A stretch of 64,000 bases of DNA, taken from the NCBI RefSeq assembly GCF_018614975.1, contig NZ_JAGGNR010000005.1, forward strand, positions 62,001-126,000, given 5' to 3'. Source of the DNA: Paenibacillus polymyxa (lineage in GTDB: Bacteria > Bacillota > Bacilli > Paenibacillales > Paenibacillaceae). Made by a program: the position numbers and the translations under genes. This document shows, one piece after another, positions 51,703 through 62,456 of the stretch (position 1 is the first letter of the stretch; each line of letters starts with the position of its first letter). The notes below the pieces were generated by a model. That model saw only the letters and a program-made list of their open reading frames with translations. It was not told the origin of the DNA and made no database searches.

Positions 51703-53463
51703 CTAATCCTGGCTCACAACCGTACTCAGTACGGCATATCCATACGCAGGCAATTCAATGGCAAGCACGCCACCCTCCTTGGCAGTACGATGGTTTCCGC
51801 CAAACAGCTCAGTCCATTCCTCGTCACCAGCCTCCAGCTCGACGATAGCCGTTTCTTCTGAGCGATTGAACAGAATCAGAATGCGTTCCTCCTCATTTTG
51901 CCGCTCAAATACCAGTTGGCTTCCATCGGGACGAGCCTGCAGGAAACGAATGGTGCCTTCTGCACGCAGGGCAGGATGAGCATGACGCAGGGAGATCAGT
52001 TTCTGATAAAAGTCGAACAGCTCACGGTCCTGCTTCGCTTCGTCCCATTCCATGCATTTACGGCAGCCCGGATCATGTTCGCCGTCCATGCCAATCTCGT
52101 CTCCGTAATAGATGCACGGAGCACCCATGTAACTGAACTGGAATAACGCAGCCAGCTTCATCTTGCGCTGGTCCCCTTCACACAGTGTGAGCAACCGCGG
52201 GGTATCGTGGCTGTCCAGCAAGTTAAACGCCACCTCGCTGGCCTGAAGCGGATAACGGGATAACTGTCGCCCGATGGAGTTCGCGAACTGTTCGGCGTGC
52301 ATTGTATTTTTCACAAAGAAAGCATTTACGGCATCTGTAAACGGATAGTTCATGGACGCATCGAACTGGTCGCCTTGCAGCCAGGAGGAGGACTCGTTCC
52401 ATACTTCGCCCAGAATATAGGCATCCGGATTAGCGGCCTTGACTACTCGGCGGAAATCGCGCCAGAATGCATCGTCCACTTCGTCTGCCACATCCAGCCG
52501 CCATCCGTCGGCACCCACTTCCTTGATCCAGTACTCAGCAACCTCCAGCAGATAGGCCCTCACCTCGGCATTCTCCGTATTCAGCTTTGGCATGTGCGCT
52601 TCGAATCCGAAGGTCTCATACGTAGGAATGCCGTCCTTCACGTCCAGCGGGTATTCGTGCACATGGAACCAGTCCTTGTATTTGGATTGTTCTCCGTTCT
52701 TCTGTACATCCACAAATGGCGCAAACGTCTTCCCGGAATGGTTGAACACCGCATCCAGAAGTACGCGAATTCCACGTGCATGGCACAGCTCGACCAGTCG
52801 TTTCACGGTATCTGCATCGCCAAAGTGACGATCTACCCGCAGGTAGTCTTCGGTATCGTATTTGTGATTGGTGGTGGCTTCAAAGATGGGTGTGAAGTAG
52901 ATCGCATTAATGCCAAGATCGCTGATGTAATCCAGATGGTCGATCACGCCCTGAAGGTCACCGCCGAAGAAATTGAAAGGTGTTGGCTCTCCACCCCACG
53001 GCTCCACCTTCTCCGGACTAATATCCGGGTTGCCGTTGGCGAATCGTTCAGGGAAAATCTGATAGAACACCGCATCCTTAACCCACGCAGGGGGTGTGAA
53101 TACAGCTCCGGCATGAATATAAGGGAACTGGAACATACGACCCGGATCGTCCGGTTCTTCTTCCTGGAAGTCCGTCTCGGTCATCCAGATCTGTTCGTCT
53201 CCGTTTTTGAGCAGAAAAGAGTACTTCAGTCGGTGGTAGGGAGGCTTCACCTCACCCTCGTAGTAATCGAACATGGAGTCAGAGGTGAACTTCGTTAAAG
53301 GAACCAGCGCTTTGGTTGCATCCCACGCATATTTGTCCCCGGTCAAGGCATGTACCTCGGTCAGATCATTCTTTTTGGCACGCAGACGCAGATGGATTGT
53401 ATCTTGGTCATAGGCATAGGCCCAGTTTCGTTTCGGTTGATGATAGATGGCTTCCAGCAGCAT
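51703..53463 (-). CDS. GH13 cyclomaltodextrinase / neopullulanase / maltogenic amylase-like enzyme
   Basis: A 586-residue intracellular enzyme (no signal peptide). Residues 1-125 form the CBM34-type N-terminal domain found in this GH13 subgroup, used for dimers. The barrel has the four conserved regions: DAVFNHSG, GWRLDVADEV (nucleophile Asp), ILGEVWNE (acid Glu) and LLDSHDTPR (third Asp). Such enzymes cut cyclodextrins, pullulan and maltooligosaccharides inside the cell. The exact preference is unknown. On the minus strand GGGAGGAAA precedes ATG 53463. It stands alone with no transporter next to it. Confidence 0.9.
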   Translation of the reverse strand: MLLEAIYHQPKRNWAYAYDQDTIHLRLRAKKNDLTEVHALTGDKYAWDATKALVPLTKFTSDSMFDYYEGEVKPPYHRLKYSFLLKNGDEQIWMTETDFQEEEPDDPGRMFQFPYIHAGAVFTPPAWVKDAVFYQIFPERFANGNPDISPEKVEPWGGEPTPFNFFGGDLQGVIDHLDYISDLGINAIYFTPIFEATTNHKYDTEDYLRVDRHFGDADTVKRLVELCHARGIRVLLDAVFNHSGKTFAPFVDVQKNGEQSKYKDWFHVHEYPLDVKDGIPTYETFGFEAHMPKLNTENAEVRAYLLEVAEYWIKEVGADGWRLDVADEVDDAFWRDFRRVVKAANPDAYILGEVWNESSSWLQGDQFDASMNYPFTDAVNAFFVKNTMHAEQFANSIGRQLSRYPLQASEVAFNLLDSHDTPRLLTLCEGDQRKMKLAALFQFSYMGAPCIYYGDEIGMDGEHDPGCRKCMEWDEAKQDRELFDFYQKLISLRHAHPALRAEGTIRFLQARPDGSQLVFERQNEEERILILFNRSEETAIVELEAGDEEWTELFGGNHRTAKEGGVLAIELPAYGYAVLSTVVSQD

Positions 53464-53687
53464 AATGAATTTCCTCCCGTCAGGTGTAGAACTAATATGT
53501 ACTTGGTAGACTTGATGGATATGACGTTACCCAAGTGAATGGATAAGCTATAATTAGAATGCGTGGTAACGTAAGAGACTTCAACATTTCAACAGACTTG
53601 AATTCATTTGTTATAGACAGCTTTTATCATTATTATGCTCAGATATATCATTAACCCAATGGGGGCAGAAAGGAAACGAATATTCGG

Positions 53688-54371
53688 ATGAAAACCAAAC
53701 TGTTATATATTGAAGATGATACGGAAATTGCGAGTTGGGTCAGAGCCGATCTGGAGGAGCGCGGTTATGAGGTAGTATGGCTCGGCAGTGGTGAAGGTGC
53801 AGCGGAGGCTGCTGTTGGTTGCTCACTCATTATTCTGGATGTCATGCTGCCCGGGCTTGATGGATTTACGGTGGGTCAGCGACTGAAAAAAGAACATCCC
53901 GCCGTGCCCATTGTCATGCTCTCGGCCAGAACGTCCATTGACGACAAGTTGCACGGTCTTGATTTTGCCGATGACTATGTGACCAAACCATTTCACCCCG
54001 ATGAACTGGCTGCCCGGATTGAAGTACAACTGCGTAAGGCAGGAACAGCGGTCTCATCGGATACAGCCCTGAAGCTGGATCATCTCTCCATCTATGAGAA
54101 GGACAACCGGATCGTCAATGAGGAGACGGGAGATGAGATTATTTTATCGGGAAAACAATTTCATATCTTCGCCTACCTGCTAAGACATATGGGCATGATT
54201 CGAACCAAAGAGCAGATCTATGAAGCCGTCTGGAACGAGCCCTATCTGGATGGGGACAAGACTTTGATGGTACATATTCGACATCTGCGCGAAAAGCTGG
54301 AGCTTGATCCGGCCAATCCTGTAGTTATTCAGACGGTCCGCGGTGTGGGATATCGCGTGAAGAAGCCATGA
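53688..54371 (+). CDS. OmpR-family response regulator of the LanFEG-like cluster
   Basis: A 227-residue regulator. Phosphorylation would occur at Asp 51 (LIILDVMLPGLDGF), the conserved Lys is K100 in DYVTKPFHP. In the usual GADDYLTKP stretch two residues are missing here (LDFADDYVTKPF), a small oddity. The DNA-binding winged helix includes GKQFHIFAYLLRH, TLMVHIRHLREKLE and TVRGVGYRV. Its start follows AAGGAAACG. It overlaps the kinase gene by 4 nt. A pair of direct repeats at 55932-55950 before the ABC genes is a likely target. Confidence 0.92.
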   Translation: MKTKLLYIEDDTEIASWVRADLEERGYEVVWLGSGEGAAEAAVGCSLIILDVMLPGLDGFTVGQRLKKEHPAVPIVMLSARTSIDDKLHGLDFADDYVTKPFHPDELAARIEVQLRKAGTAVSSDTALKLDHLSIYEKDNRIVNEETGDEIILSGKQFHIFAYLLRHMGMIRTKEQIYEAVWNEPYLDGDKTLMVHIRHLREKLELDPANPVVIQTVRGVGYRVKKP

Positions 54372-55921
54372 TCCGGTGGTACAGAGAAAGGAAGATCATG
54401 AAGGGAGAACGAAACATGACTCAAAAGCAGTCCGGGCGGCGCAAGCTACGCTTTGGGCGGTCCTTGATGTCCAGATACATCCTCCTGATCTTGGCGGCAG
54501 TATTATTCGTCCCCGTTGTTCTTCCGATCATCTCCATCATATATGTTGTGGTGGTAAATAACACGAATACGAATCAAGCTGCACCATATGGTGATGTTAC
54601 CCGGATCAGTAACCTTTGGTCGCGTGAAGCGGAGAACCTGGATGGTGCTTCGGATGAAGAGATTAAGGCCCGGTTGGAGGAATTACATGGCTCGTATCCC
54701 AAATCTTCCATGTATCGTGTGAATGTGAGCGGTGAAACCCTCTTTATTCTCGGCGGTGAGGATGTAACGCTTCTGAAATCCACGTCGCCGGATGGCAGGA
54801 CAGACACGACATTGAGATGGTCACTGGATTCCGGGCAAACGACAGAGACTCATATTCCAGCCTTATGGAATGTGAACAATACGGTGCAATTCATGAAAGA
54901 AGCTTCCTTTCGCGATCCACTAACCGTAGTTGCATATATTGGCGGAGATGAGCAGGACAAAGGACAGGGCTTTATGATCATTGAAGTGCCGCGATCCCTT
55001 CTGCAAATGAATCAGAGTAACTGGCCGCTGGAACTTTTGTATCTCGGCATCGTAATGACCCTCATTTTTCTGATCTTCATCATGATGTCGATTCTTTTCT
55101 TTGCACGCATTCGCAAAAGGCTTATACGATTGCAGACGGCCATGATGACCACGGGCAAGGAAGGCATCCCGCTTCCGGTTGATATCCGCCGGACAGATGA
55201 GATTGGTCAACTGGAGGAATCATTTAATCAGATGGTGCATCAACTGTCCGACAGCCGCTACCGTGAACGTGAGGAAGAACAATTACGCAAACGTCTGATT
55301 GCGGGGCTTTCCCACGATCTGCGCACCCCGCTAACGGTGATTCGTGGACATATGCATGCTTTGCACAAGGAATCGCTGAGCGAGCAAGGTGACCGTTCAT
55401 TACATCGCATGGAAGCGAAGATGGAGGACCTCGGCGGGCTCATTGACAATATGTTATCCTACAATTTGCTCACAAGTGGGAAATATACGCTGAAGCTGGA
55501 AGAGAAAGATATGCTGCGCATTGTCAGGGAAACGGTGGCGGCTTGGTACCCGGTCTGGGAGAAAGAGCAATTCGAAATTGATATTGACCTGCCAGAGGAA
55601 CCGCTGATCTGGCATATGGATGAACAGGGCATGCGCCGTATTCTCGATAATCTGTTCCAGAACGTGATTCGTCATGCTGCCAGCGGGAAATATATTGGCA
55701 TATCAACCCGGGAGATTCAGGGTGAGACGGCCATTGTTATTCAGGATCGGGGTCCGGGAATGCAACCGGATTCCGACACAAAAGGTACAGGTCTGGGCTT
55801 ATCCATTGTAGATCTGTTAATTCGTGAGATGGGTCTGCGCAAGCGGGTAGACAGTTCCGATACGGGTGTTCGGACATATATCTACAGTGGTAAGGGAGAC
55901 AGGGGAACAACCAACCGCTGA
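54368..55921 (+). CDS. Sensor histidine kinase of the LanFEG-like cluster
   Basis: A membrane kinase of up to 517 residues. Membrane helix 1 is near residues 38-65, the outside loop is about 150 residues, helix 2 is near 227-250 and HAMP near 250-305. The phospho-accepting His 316 lies in GLSHDLRTPL, and ATPase boxes are NLFQNVIRHA, DRGPGM and GTGLGLSIV. Start choice is open: 54368 overlaps the regulator stop (ATGA), but 54398 (after AAAGGAAG) and 54416 (after AAGGGAG) have better ribosome sites. It most likely senses an antimicrobial peptide or cell-envelope stress, inferred from the exporter genes that follow. Confidence 0.9.
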   Translation: MIRWYRERKIMKGERNMTQKQSGRRKLRFGRSLMSRYILLILAAVLFVPVVLPIISIIYVVVVNNTNTNQAAPYGDVTRISNLWSREAENLDGASDEEIKARLEELHGSYPKSSMYRVNVSGETLFILGGEDVTLLKSTSPDGRTDTTLRWSLDSGQTTETHIPALWNVNNTVQFMKEASFRDPLTVVAYIGGDEQDKGQGFMIIEVPRSLLQMNQSNWPLELLYLGIVMTLIFLIFIMMSILFFARIRKRLIRLQTAMMTTGKEGIPLPVDIRRTDEIGQLEESFNQMVHQLSDSRYREREEEQLRKRLIAGLSHDLRTPLTVIRGHMHALHKESLSEQGDRSLHRMEAKMEDLGGLIDNMLSYNLLTSGKYTLKLEEKDMLRIVRETVAAWYPVWEKEQFEIDIDLPEEPLIWHMDEQGMRRILDNLFQNVIRHAASGKYIGISTREIQGETAIVIQDRGPGMQPDSDTKGTGLGLSIVDLLIREMGLRKRVDSSDTGVRTYIYSGKGDRGTTNR

Positions 55922-55931
55922 AATAGTTTTT

Positions 55932-55950
55932 TTAAACTAAACTTAAACTA
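55932..55950 (+). promoter_or_regulatory. Direct repeat, likely response-regulator binding site
   Basis: TTAAACTA occurs twice with 11-bp spacing (55932-55939 and 55943-55950) in the 85-nt gap before the ABC ATPase gene. OmpR-family regulators bind such repeats on one face of DNA. The regulator encoded at 53688 is the natural candidate. Confidence 0.55.
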
Positions 55951-56006
55951 GAGACTACTTTGGCTTTAACCTTGGAAGGTTACGATAGTTCCGAGGTGAT
56001 CATACA

Positions 56007-56921
56007 GTGAGTGAAAATATTATTCAAACGGCGAATTTATGGAAAACATACCGGGACCGTGCAGCGGTCCGTGAACTTGATCTGCATATTAAAAAGGGAG
56101 ATATCTACGGCTTCCTCGGTCCCAATGGTGCCGGCAAAACAACAACGATTCGCATGCTTCTCGGCTTGATTAAACCAACCAAAGGCATAATCCGTGTCTT
56201 CGACAAGGATATCCGCAAGGATCGCATGGATATTTTGCGACGAGTGGGTTCCTTGGTCGAATACCCGTCCTATTACGGACATCTGAACGCAGTAGAGAAT
56301 CTGGAAACTTTGCGTCGTATCATCAATGTACCAAAATCAAGAATTGCTGAAGTACTGTCCATTGTAGATCTGACCAAGGATGCCAAACGTGCAGTGAAGG
56401 GGTATTCCCTTGGGATGAAGCAACGTCTGGGTATTGCCAGCGCTTTGCTGGGTGAACCGGAGCTGCTGATTCTGGACGAACCAACGAATGGGCTTGATCC
56501 AGCTGGCATTCAGGAGATTCGGGAGCTGATCAAACGCATGCCTCTGGAACATGGCATTACCGTTCTGGTTTCCAGCCACTTGCTGAGTGAAGTCGAACAG
56601 ATGGCAAGTCGTGTTGGTATTATCCGTGAAGGCAAGATGGTGCTTCAGGATACCATCGCGAGTCTGCACAGTCAGACGGGCAGTTCTATCCGGTTAACGG
56701 TTTCCGAGCCGGAAGAGGCTATGAAGCTGGCGAGAGAACAGGGACAATTCGGTCAGCAACAAGGTTCTGTGTTAACGTTCCCTTATATGGATAACCCTTC
56801 GGTTGCACTGCTTGTGCGCCGATTGATTGAGCAGGATCATGATGTGTATCGTGTAGAGGAACAGCGTCAGTCGCTGGAAGATCTGTTCATGCGAGTCATT
56901 GGTGAGGGGGCTTCCATATGA
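56007..56921 (+). CDS. ABC transporter ATP-binding protein, BcrA/LanF type
   Basis: A 304-residue ABC ATPase. Walker A GPNGAGKTTT, Q-loop GSLVEYPSYYGHLNA, signature YSLGMKQRLGIA and Walker B LLILDEPTNGLDP are all present. The C-terminal extension of about 80 residues is typical of BcrA and lantibiotic immunity LanF proteins. With the two permeases downstream it would pump peptide antibiotics away from the membrane or out. GTG 56007 follows CGAGGTGA. It overlaps the next gene by 4 nt. Confidence 0.9.
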   Translation: MSENIIQTANLWKTYRDRAAVRELDLHIKKGDIYGFLGPNGAGKTTTIRMLLGLIKPTKGIIRVFDKDIRKDRMDILRRVGSLVEYPSYYGHLNAVENLETLRRIINVPKSRIAEVLSIVDLTKDAKRAVKGYSLGMKQRLGIASALLGEPELLILDEPTNGLDPAGIQEIRELIKRMPLEHGITVLVSSHLLSEVEQMASRVGIIREGKMVLQDTIASLHSQTGSSIRLTVSEPEEAMKLAREQGQFGQQQGSVLTFPYMDNPSVALLVRRLIEQDHDVYRVEEQRQSLEDLFMRVIGEGASI

Positions 56922-57634
56922 CCGGGCGTGCGTTATCGTCGGACTGGATCAAGATTCGGGGGAAAGGAATCTGGTTTCTCGTCTTTCTGGCCCCTCTTGG
57001 ATTAACAGCGATGCAGGCGCTTAATTTTGGCTTACGGCTGGACTATCTGAAAGAGCAGTATGCCGATAACCTGTGGGGCGAGTTGCTCAGCAATGTGGTT
57101 GTCTTTGTGCCCTTGTCTCTGATGCTGGGAGCAACCATTCTCAGCTCCATGATCGCTAATGTCGAGCATGAACAGGGTTCGTGGAAACAGTTACTCGCGA
57201 TGCCGATTCCCAGACCAGCTGTGTATTTAGCCAAGTTCCTGCTTGCTTGTGTGCTGCTGGTGATCTCCTGCCTGCTGTTAACCGCAGGCATTGTGGGTCT
57301 GGGTCTGATCCTCGGATTCCATGCCAGCGAAATACCTTGGACACATGCGATCAAGCTGGGGCTATTGCCTTTGGCTGGTGCACTTCCGGTGTTGTCACTG
57401 GAGTTGTGGCTCACCATGGTTAACAAGAATCAGGCGCTTCCCGTCACCTTGGGCATCGTTCTCGCGATAACGGGTATGTTCTCACTCAGTATCTCACCGA
57501 TCTTTCCGCTCGCATGGGCACAGATGGCCTGGAATGGGCCTAATCCATACCTGTATGCAGGCATGGGGGCAGGTCTGGGGTTATTAATCCTGTTGCTGGG
57601 TATGGTGCACTTTAGCCGGAAGGATGTGGCCTGA
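56918..57634 (+). CDS. ABC permease, LanE/MutE-EpiE-like
   Basis: A 238-residue protein with six membrane helices. It looks like the LanE subunit of lantibiotic immunity exporters, with EHEQGSWKQLLAMPIPR near residue 87 and a KNQALPVTLGI segment near residue 169. It overlaps the ATPase by 4 nt. It pairs with the following, paralogous permease. Confidence 0.85.
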   Translation: MTGRALSSDWIKIRGKGIWFLVFLAPLGLTAMQALNFGLRLDYLKEQYADNLWGELLSNVVVFVPLSLMLGATILSSMIANVEHEQGSWKQLLAMPIPRPAVYLAKFLLACVLLVISCLLLTAGIVGLGLILGFHASEIPWTHAIKLGLLPLAGALPVLSLELWLTMVNKNQALPVTLGIVLAITGMFSLSISPIFPLAWAQMAWNGPNPYLYAGMGAGLGLLILLLGMVHFSRKDVA

Positions 57635-57635
57635 T

Positions 57636-58370
57636 ATGAGCTTTGCGACAACGTATTTTCGGATTTTGTCCGCTGAACGGTTGAAAATGGGCAAATCGCC
57701 CATATGGCTCCTGATTCTGCTGAGTCCACTCATTGCACTGCTCATCGGATTGTTGTCCACACCATCGGGGAATTGGCAGGTATTGATGGGCACCATGGTT
57801 TTCCTGCACGGATTACTCCTGTTGCCGATGCTGACCGGTGTGTTTACGTCCTTTGTCTGCCGTTTCGAACATGCAGGGGGAGGGTGGAAGCAGATGCTGG
57901 TTTTGCCACTCACACGTTCAGGTGTATATGCGGGCAAACTGACGATTGTACTCATGCTACTGGCGGGTACGCAAGTATTGTTGCTGATGTCCATTCTGCT
58001 GGCAGGCATGATTCACGGCATTACGATGCCAGTACCTTGGGGATTCTTGGTGAGCAAACTGCTGCTTGGGTTGCTGGCCTGTGTACCCTTGGCTGCCCTG
58101 CAGATGTTCGTTTCATTGGTTTGGAGCAGCTTTGCCGCACCGCTTGCACTGAATTTTGCACTGACCATACCGAATATTCTCATTGTAAACTCGGCGACAT
58201 ATGGGCCGTATTATCCATGGGCACAACCGATGATTCTGATGACACCCGTAGACGGCGGAGGTTTCGGAGCCTACAACGTGCCACTGATAACGATGCTGGC
58301 GGTTGTTGGAGGCAGTGCTGTCATTTTCATTGGAATCGGCATGATGTATTTTGCGAAAAAAGAAATTTGA
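57636..58370 (+). CDS. ABC permease, LanG/MutG-like
   Basis: A 244-residue six-helix protein paralogous to the one before (shared EHAGGGWKQMLVLPLTR motif). Together they fit the LanE and LanG pair of immunity transporters. ATG 57636 lies 1 nt after the upstream stop. ATG 57624 upstream is possible but overlaps and lacks a better site. No lantibiotic structural or modification gene is visible in this window, so self-immunity to a locally made peptide is not supported. Resistance to foreign peptides is more likely. Confidence 0.85.
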   Translation: MSFATTYFRILSAERLKMGKSPIWLLILLSPLIALLIGLLSTPSGNWQVLMGTMVFLHGLLLLPMLTGVFTSFVCRFEHAGGGWKQMLVLPLTRSGVYAGKLTIVLMLLAGTQVLLLMSILLAGMIHGITMPVPWGFLVSKLLLGLLACVPLAALQMFVSLVWSSFAAPLALNFALTIPNILIVNSATYGPYYPWAQPMILMTPVDGGGFGAYNVPLITMLAVVGGSAVIFIGIGMMYFAKKEI

Positions 58371-58406
58371 ATAATCCGTTACACAATTGGATATTGTAGA
58401 TCAAAA

Positions 58407-58463
58407 CCCTCTGAAGCATAACATGCAAAGCTCTATTGTATGTGCGCTTCAGGGGGATTTTTC
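58407..58463 (+). terminator. Terminator after the LanFEG-like operon
   Basis: CCCTCTGAAGC and GCTTCAGGGGG pair over 11 bp with one wobble and a 28-nt loop that has its own pairing. ATTTTT follows. Confidence 0.8.
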
Positions 58464-58661
58464 AAATTCCAACGATTTCTCCACACATCATGTGAATTGA
58501 ATCATAGATTGTACGTAAATACGAAAAGAGAATTCGATAAAATAAAAGAAAGCTGTTTCTAGGCAGGCTTACATGGTTATTCGAGGGTAGGGCTAATTTT
58601 ACGGGACTATTAATTCCTGTTATTCAGATGAAGAAATTGGCTGAGAAAAGAGGGGTAAGCC

Positions 58662-61370
58662 TTGGATGTTAATAAAACGGAAACCCTGAAGCGCATTATT
58701 TCTGAGGGAAGTTCTTACCAATCATTGTTTTTTAATCACCCGGATGCCATTTATGTGATGGATATCCATGGAAATTATATTGATGCTAATCCTTCAGTAG
58801 AGCGGATGTCAGGGCATACACTGGATGACTTAATTCGTATGAATCGGAATCAGATCTGTCCTCCGGACAGTGAAAATTCACGCAAAGAATATATTAAAGA
58901 AGTACTGGCTGGACGTTCAGTCAGTAATTCCATTACTTTTTATCATAAAGATGGTTCCCTGAAACAGGCAGAGATAACGTATGTGCCCATAACAGAGAGT
59001 GAGGAAGTTGTCGGCATCTACGGCATTGCCAAAGATGTTACTGATATCCTGAAAGTGGAACGTGAGCTCCACGAAGCACAGCAGAAATATCAGGTGCTCG
59101 CTGACCATGCCCAAGATCTGATTACGACCTGTGCTACAGATGGCGAGTTGTTATACGTCTCACCTTCCGTGTACACCTTGCTGGGTTATAAACCCGAGGA
59201 AGTTACCGGAAAATCCTTCAAGGATTATTGTTATCCGGGAGATTATCCGGACCCGATGGACCTTTCCAAGATCGGCAATGGCTGCAAGATGCGTGTGTTG
59301 CACAAGAAGGGACATTATATCTGGATGGAGACATTGGCGAAGCCTGTGGCTGGAGAGCGTGGCAAGAGTGTCCAGATTGTAAGCATCAGCAGGGATATTA
59401 CCCAGCATAAGGATGCGGATAGACGTCTTCGAGACAGTCGTCAGCGTTACAGATCGTTGTTCGAACATAACCCGGCAGCTGTGTATTCATTGAATCTGGA
59501 AGGTAAATACAGCGCAGTGAACAGCAAACTGGTGCAAATGCTGGATATCCCTCGCAATAAGCTTATTGGTCAATCTTTTTTATCCAATCTGGATAAATGC
59601 GAAGTGCAATACGGTAAGCATTACTTTGAAATGGTGAAGCAAGGCGAACCGCAATATTATGAGACCCGAATCGTCAATTCAAGTGGTCGGAAGATTGAAG
59701 TATCTGTTACGAATGTGCCCATTATTGTGGATAAGGAAATGGTAGGCGTCTATGGGATCGTGTCCGATATTACCGAGCGCAAGGAATATACGGAACGGAT
59801 TCAGGAGCTTAGCAAGCAACATGAGCTGATTCTTAACACGGTTACGGAAGGAATATATGGTTTGGATGCGGATGGAATCACCATGTTTATGAATCCTGCA
59901 GCAGCTTCGATGTTTGGTTATGAGGCGAAAGAATTCATTGGCAAAAACTCACATCCCATTATCCATCACACCCGTGCGGACGGAAGTCATTTGCCACAAG
60001 AAGAGTGCCCGATCCACATGACCGTGCTGGATGGACAGAGACGTTCAATCAAGGAAGATGTGTTCTGGCGTAAAGATGGCAGCAGCTTTCTGGTGCAGTA
60101 TCAGGTGACGCCGATTATTGAACAGGGACAGATTCAGGGCGCGGTGGTTGTGTTTAATGATGTGACTGGCGAACGTGAAATTGTACGTGCCAAAGAAACA
60201 GCTGAGCTGGCAGCTCAGGCCAAGTCAGAATTTCTGTCGATGGTTAGCCATGAGATCCGGACACCGATGAACGGGATCGTTGGGATGACCGAATTGTTGA
60301 TCGGTACCGATTTATCGGAAGAACAGCGTGAGTATGCCGAGATTATTCGAGACAGCGGCGATGCTCTGCTGAACATCCTTAATGATATTTTGGACTTCAG
60401 TAAGCTGGAATCCGGGAAAATGGCACTGGCTTATGAACCATTTGCATTACGCAAGATGCTGGAACAGGTTGCCGAACTGTTTAAACCGCGTGCAGATGAA
60501 AAACATCTGGAGATCAGGTATCGTCTCAATCCAAGCATCCCTGAGTTCATGGTCGGTGACGCGATACGTATCCAGCAGATTCTGGTGAACTTGGTTGGCA
60601 ATGCGCTCAAGTTCACAGATCAGGGAAGTATTGATGTTACCGTGGATATTATCAAGGGCGGAAAGCCTGAAGACAGCGTTCTTGATTTTGCAGTGCAAGA
60701 TACGGGAATTGGCATCCCGGCTGACAAGCTGGATCAGTTGTTTCAGTCCTTCTCTCAACTACACCCGGTGATTAACCGGAAGTATGGTGGTACCGGACTG
60801 GGACTGGTCATCTCCAAGCGACTCGTGGAGATCATGGGAGGCAGTATCCGTGTCGAGAGTATAGAAGGGGAAGGCTCAACCTTCCGGTTTGCTATTCCTG
60901 CGGCGAGTGTAGATGCTTCAGCAGAACAGACAGCAAGTCAGTTCCATCATGATCGTACACGTCAGAGTGATAAGGTCGCCATGCGTATTCTGGTGGCGGA
61001 GGATCATCCGGTGAACCGGAAAATTCTGCGAGAATATCTGGAGAAGCTAGGGTACCATGCAGATGTGTGTACTAATGGCGTGGAGGCGATTGATGCCATC
61101 TCTCAGAATGCTTATGATATTGTCCTGATGGATATTTATATGCCTGTGATGGATGGATTGAAGGCGACAGACCTGTTACACCGCCTAATTCCACAGGATC
61201 GCATACCTCCAATCATTGCAGTTACAGGCAAGGCCAAACGTAAAGATAAGGAAGCTTGTCTGGAAAGGGGTATGCGTGACTTTATTAGCAAACCGGTTAT
61301 GCTGAGTGAGCTGAAGCGGGTGTTACAGCAATGGGGACCAAGGGACGAACCTCAGCTTGCCCCAAGTTGA
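58662..61370 (+). CDS. Hybrid sensor histidine kinase with four PAS domains and a receiver
   Basis: A 902-residue protein with no membrane helices, so it is likely cytosolic. Four PAS/PAC units lie in residues about 10-130, 135-255, 260-375 and 380-505. HisKA holds His 530 ([16 protein letters not shown]). The ATPase part is about 575-745 ([27 protein letters not shown]). A receiver with Asp 824 ([13 protein letters not shown]) is at the C terminus. Phosphate would pass from His to its own receiver and then on to an unknown partner. Such multi-PAS kinases sense small ligands, redox state or light. TTG 58662 has GGGGTAA upstream. Confidence 0.92.
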   Translation: MDVNKTETLKRIISEGSSYQSLFFNHPDAIYVMDIHGNYIDANPSVERMSGHTLDDLIRMNRNQICPPDSENSRKEYIKEVLAGRSVSNSITFYHKDGSLKQAEITYVPITESEEVVGIYGIAKDVTDILKVERELHEAQQKYQVLADHAQDLITTCATDGELLYVSPSVYTLLGYKPEEVTGKSFKDYCYPGDYPDPMDLSKIGNGCKMRVLHKKGHYIWMETLAKPVAGERGKSVQIVSISRDITQHKDADRRLRDSRQRYRSLFEHNPAAVYSLNLEGKYSAVNSKLVQMLDIPRNKLIGQSFLSNLDKCEVQYGKHYFEMVKQGEPQYYETRIVNSSGRKIEVSVTNVPIIVDKEMVGVYGIVSDITERKEYTERIQELSKQHELILNTVTEGIYGLDADGITMFMNPAAASMFGYEAKEFIGKNSHPIIHHTRADGSHLPQEECPIHMTVLDGQRRSIKEDVFWRKDGSSFLVQYQVTPIIEQGQIQGAVVVFNDVTGEREIVRAKETAELAAQAKSEFLSMVSHEIRTPMNGIVGMTELLIGTDLSEEQREYAEIIRDSGDALLNILNDILDFSKLESGKMALAYEPFALRKMLEQVAELFKPRADEKHLEIRYRLNPSIPEFMVGDAIRIQQILVNLVGNALKFTDQGSIDVTVDIIKGGKPEDSVLDFAVQDTGIGIPADKLDQLFQSFSQLHPVINRKYGGTGLGLVISKRLVEIMGGSIRVESIEGEGSTFRFAIPAASVDASAEQTASQFHHDRTRQSDKVAMRILVAEDHPVNRKILREYLEKLGYHADVCTNGVEAIDAISQNAYDIVLMDIYMPVMDGLKATDLLHRLIPQDRIPPIIAVTGKAKRKDKEACLERGMRDFISKPVMLSELKRVLQQWGPRDEPQLAPS

Positions 61371-61397
61371 ACAACAGTCTAACTGTGAAAATATTCA

Positions 61398-61451
61398 ACG
61401 CAAACACGCCAATAGACCTCCTCAGATGGAGTGTTATTGGCGTGTTTGCGT
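61398..61451 (+). terminator. Long hairpin between convergent kinase and ldh genes
   Basis: ACGCAAACACGCCAATA and its exact complement form a 17-bp stem with a 20-nt loop. No U-tract is present on either side, but its place between convergent genes suggests a bidirectional terminator. Confidence 0.65.
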
Positions 61452-61502
61452 AGAGCGATTGAAGTAACTGAAGCATATGAAGTTGAGCTGTATACGAATG
61501 GG

Positions 61503-62456
61503 TTATGCCAGTGTCAGACGATTGATGTTACCTGATAGGATTTCACAGGAATGGTTGAATTTCTCACGTTCCGTTGCATCCAGATTCAATTCGATAATTT
61601 CTTGAATACCATTGCCACCGATGATTGCGGGAACACCGACGCAGACGTTGTGTTGCTCGTACTCTCCGTCCAGAATAGCCGATACGGCGATGATTTTATG
61701 TTCGTCATTGAGGATGGAACGGGTGATGTGTGCGAGGGCGTTGCCGATTCCGAATTGAGTGGAGCCTTTACGGGTAAAGATCTCCCATCCGGCATCCTTC
61801 GTTTTGCGTGCAATATCGTCCAGATCCAGATGTTTGAAACGCTCCTTGTGCTGATCCATAATGTGCATAATCGGTTTGCCACCGATGGTCACATGCGACC
61901 AGGCCACGAACTGGGATTCTCCATGCTCCCCGAGAGCATAACCATGCACACTGCGTGGATCAATGGAGAAGACTTCAGACAGCAGTGTTTTGAGCCTTGA
62001 AGAGTCAATGGACGTTCCTGTACCGATGACATGCTCACGCGGTAGGCCTGATAATTTCCATACCATATAAGTTACTATGTCAACCGGATTGGCAGCGACG
62101 ACAAAAATCCCGTTAAATCCACTGTTCATGATCGGAACCACGATGTCTTTGGTAATCGACTCCGCTTCCTCCAGAATATCCAGCCTTGTCTGTCCTGGCT
62201 TGGGATTCGCCCCGGCAGTTAAGATAATAACATCCATATTGCCGCATTCCGCGTACGTTCCTGCATATACTTTGGTACGGTTATGTGTGAAGTCCATACA
62301 ATGAGAAAAATCCAGCGCCTGTGCTACAGCACGGTCATACGTCCGGTCCACCATCATAATTTCCCTGCATATCGATTGATTAATCATGGAATACGCACAA
62401 CTCGAACCGACCAGACCTGCCCCGATCACCGCTACTTTACCTGATTTGCCTAACAC
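61503..62456 (-). CDS. ldh: L-lactate dehydrogenase
   Basis: A 317-residue NAD-dependent enzyme that interconverts pyruvate and L-lactate. The Rossmann fingerprint [11 protein letters not shown] is at residues 13-23, substrate-binding residues are in [13 protein letters not shown] and [12 protein letters not shown], and the catalytic His lies in [12 protein letters not shown] (about residue 179). The length is normal. GTG 62456 follows a GGGGG stretch on the minus strand. A fermentative role under low oxygen is usual. I saw no clear Rex operator upstream. Confidence 0.9.
   Translation of the reverse strand: MLGKSGKVAVIGAGLVGSSCAYSMINQSICREIMMVDRTYDRAVAQALDFSHCMDFTHNRTKVYAGTYAECGNMDVIILTAGANPKPGQTRLDILEEAESITKDIVVPIMNSGFNGIFVVAANPVDIVTYMVWKLSGLPREHVIGTGTSIDSSRLKTLLSEVFSIDPRSVHGYALGEHGESQFVAWSHVTIGGKPIMHIMDQHKERFKHLDLDDIARKTKDAGWEIFTRKGSTQFGIGNALAHITRSILNDEHKIIAVSAILDGEYEQHNVCVGVPAIIGGNGIQEIIELNLDATEREKFNHSCEILSGNINRLTLA

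Noticed and set aside
52297..53298. Open frame of about 333 codons on the plus strand
   Set aside because: It is antisense to the GH13 enzyme, which has all four conserved regions. The plus-strand product has no recognisable motif.
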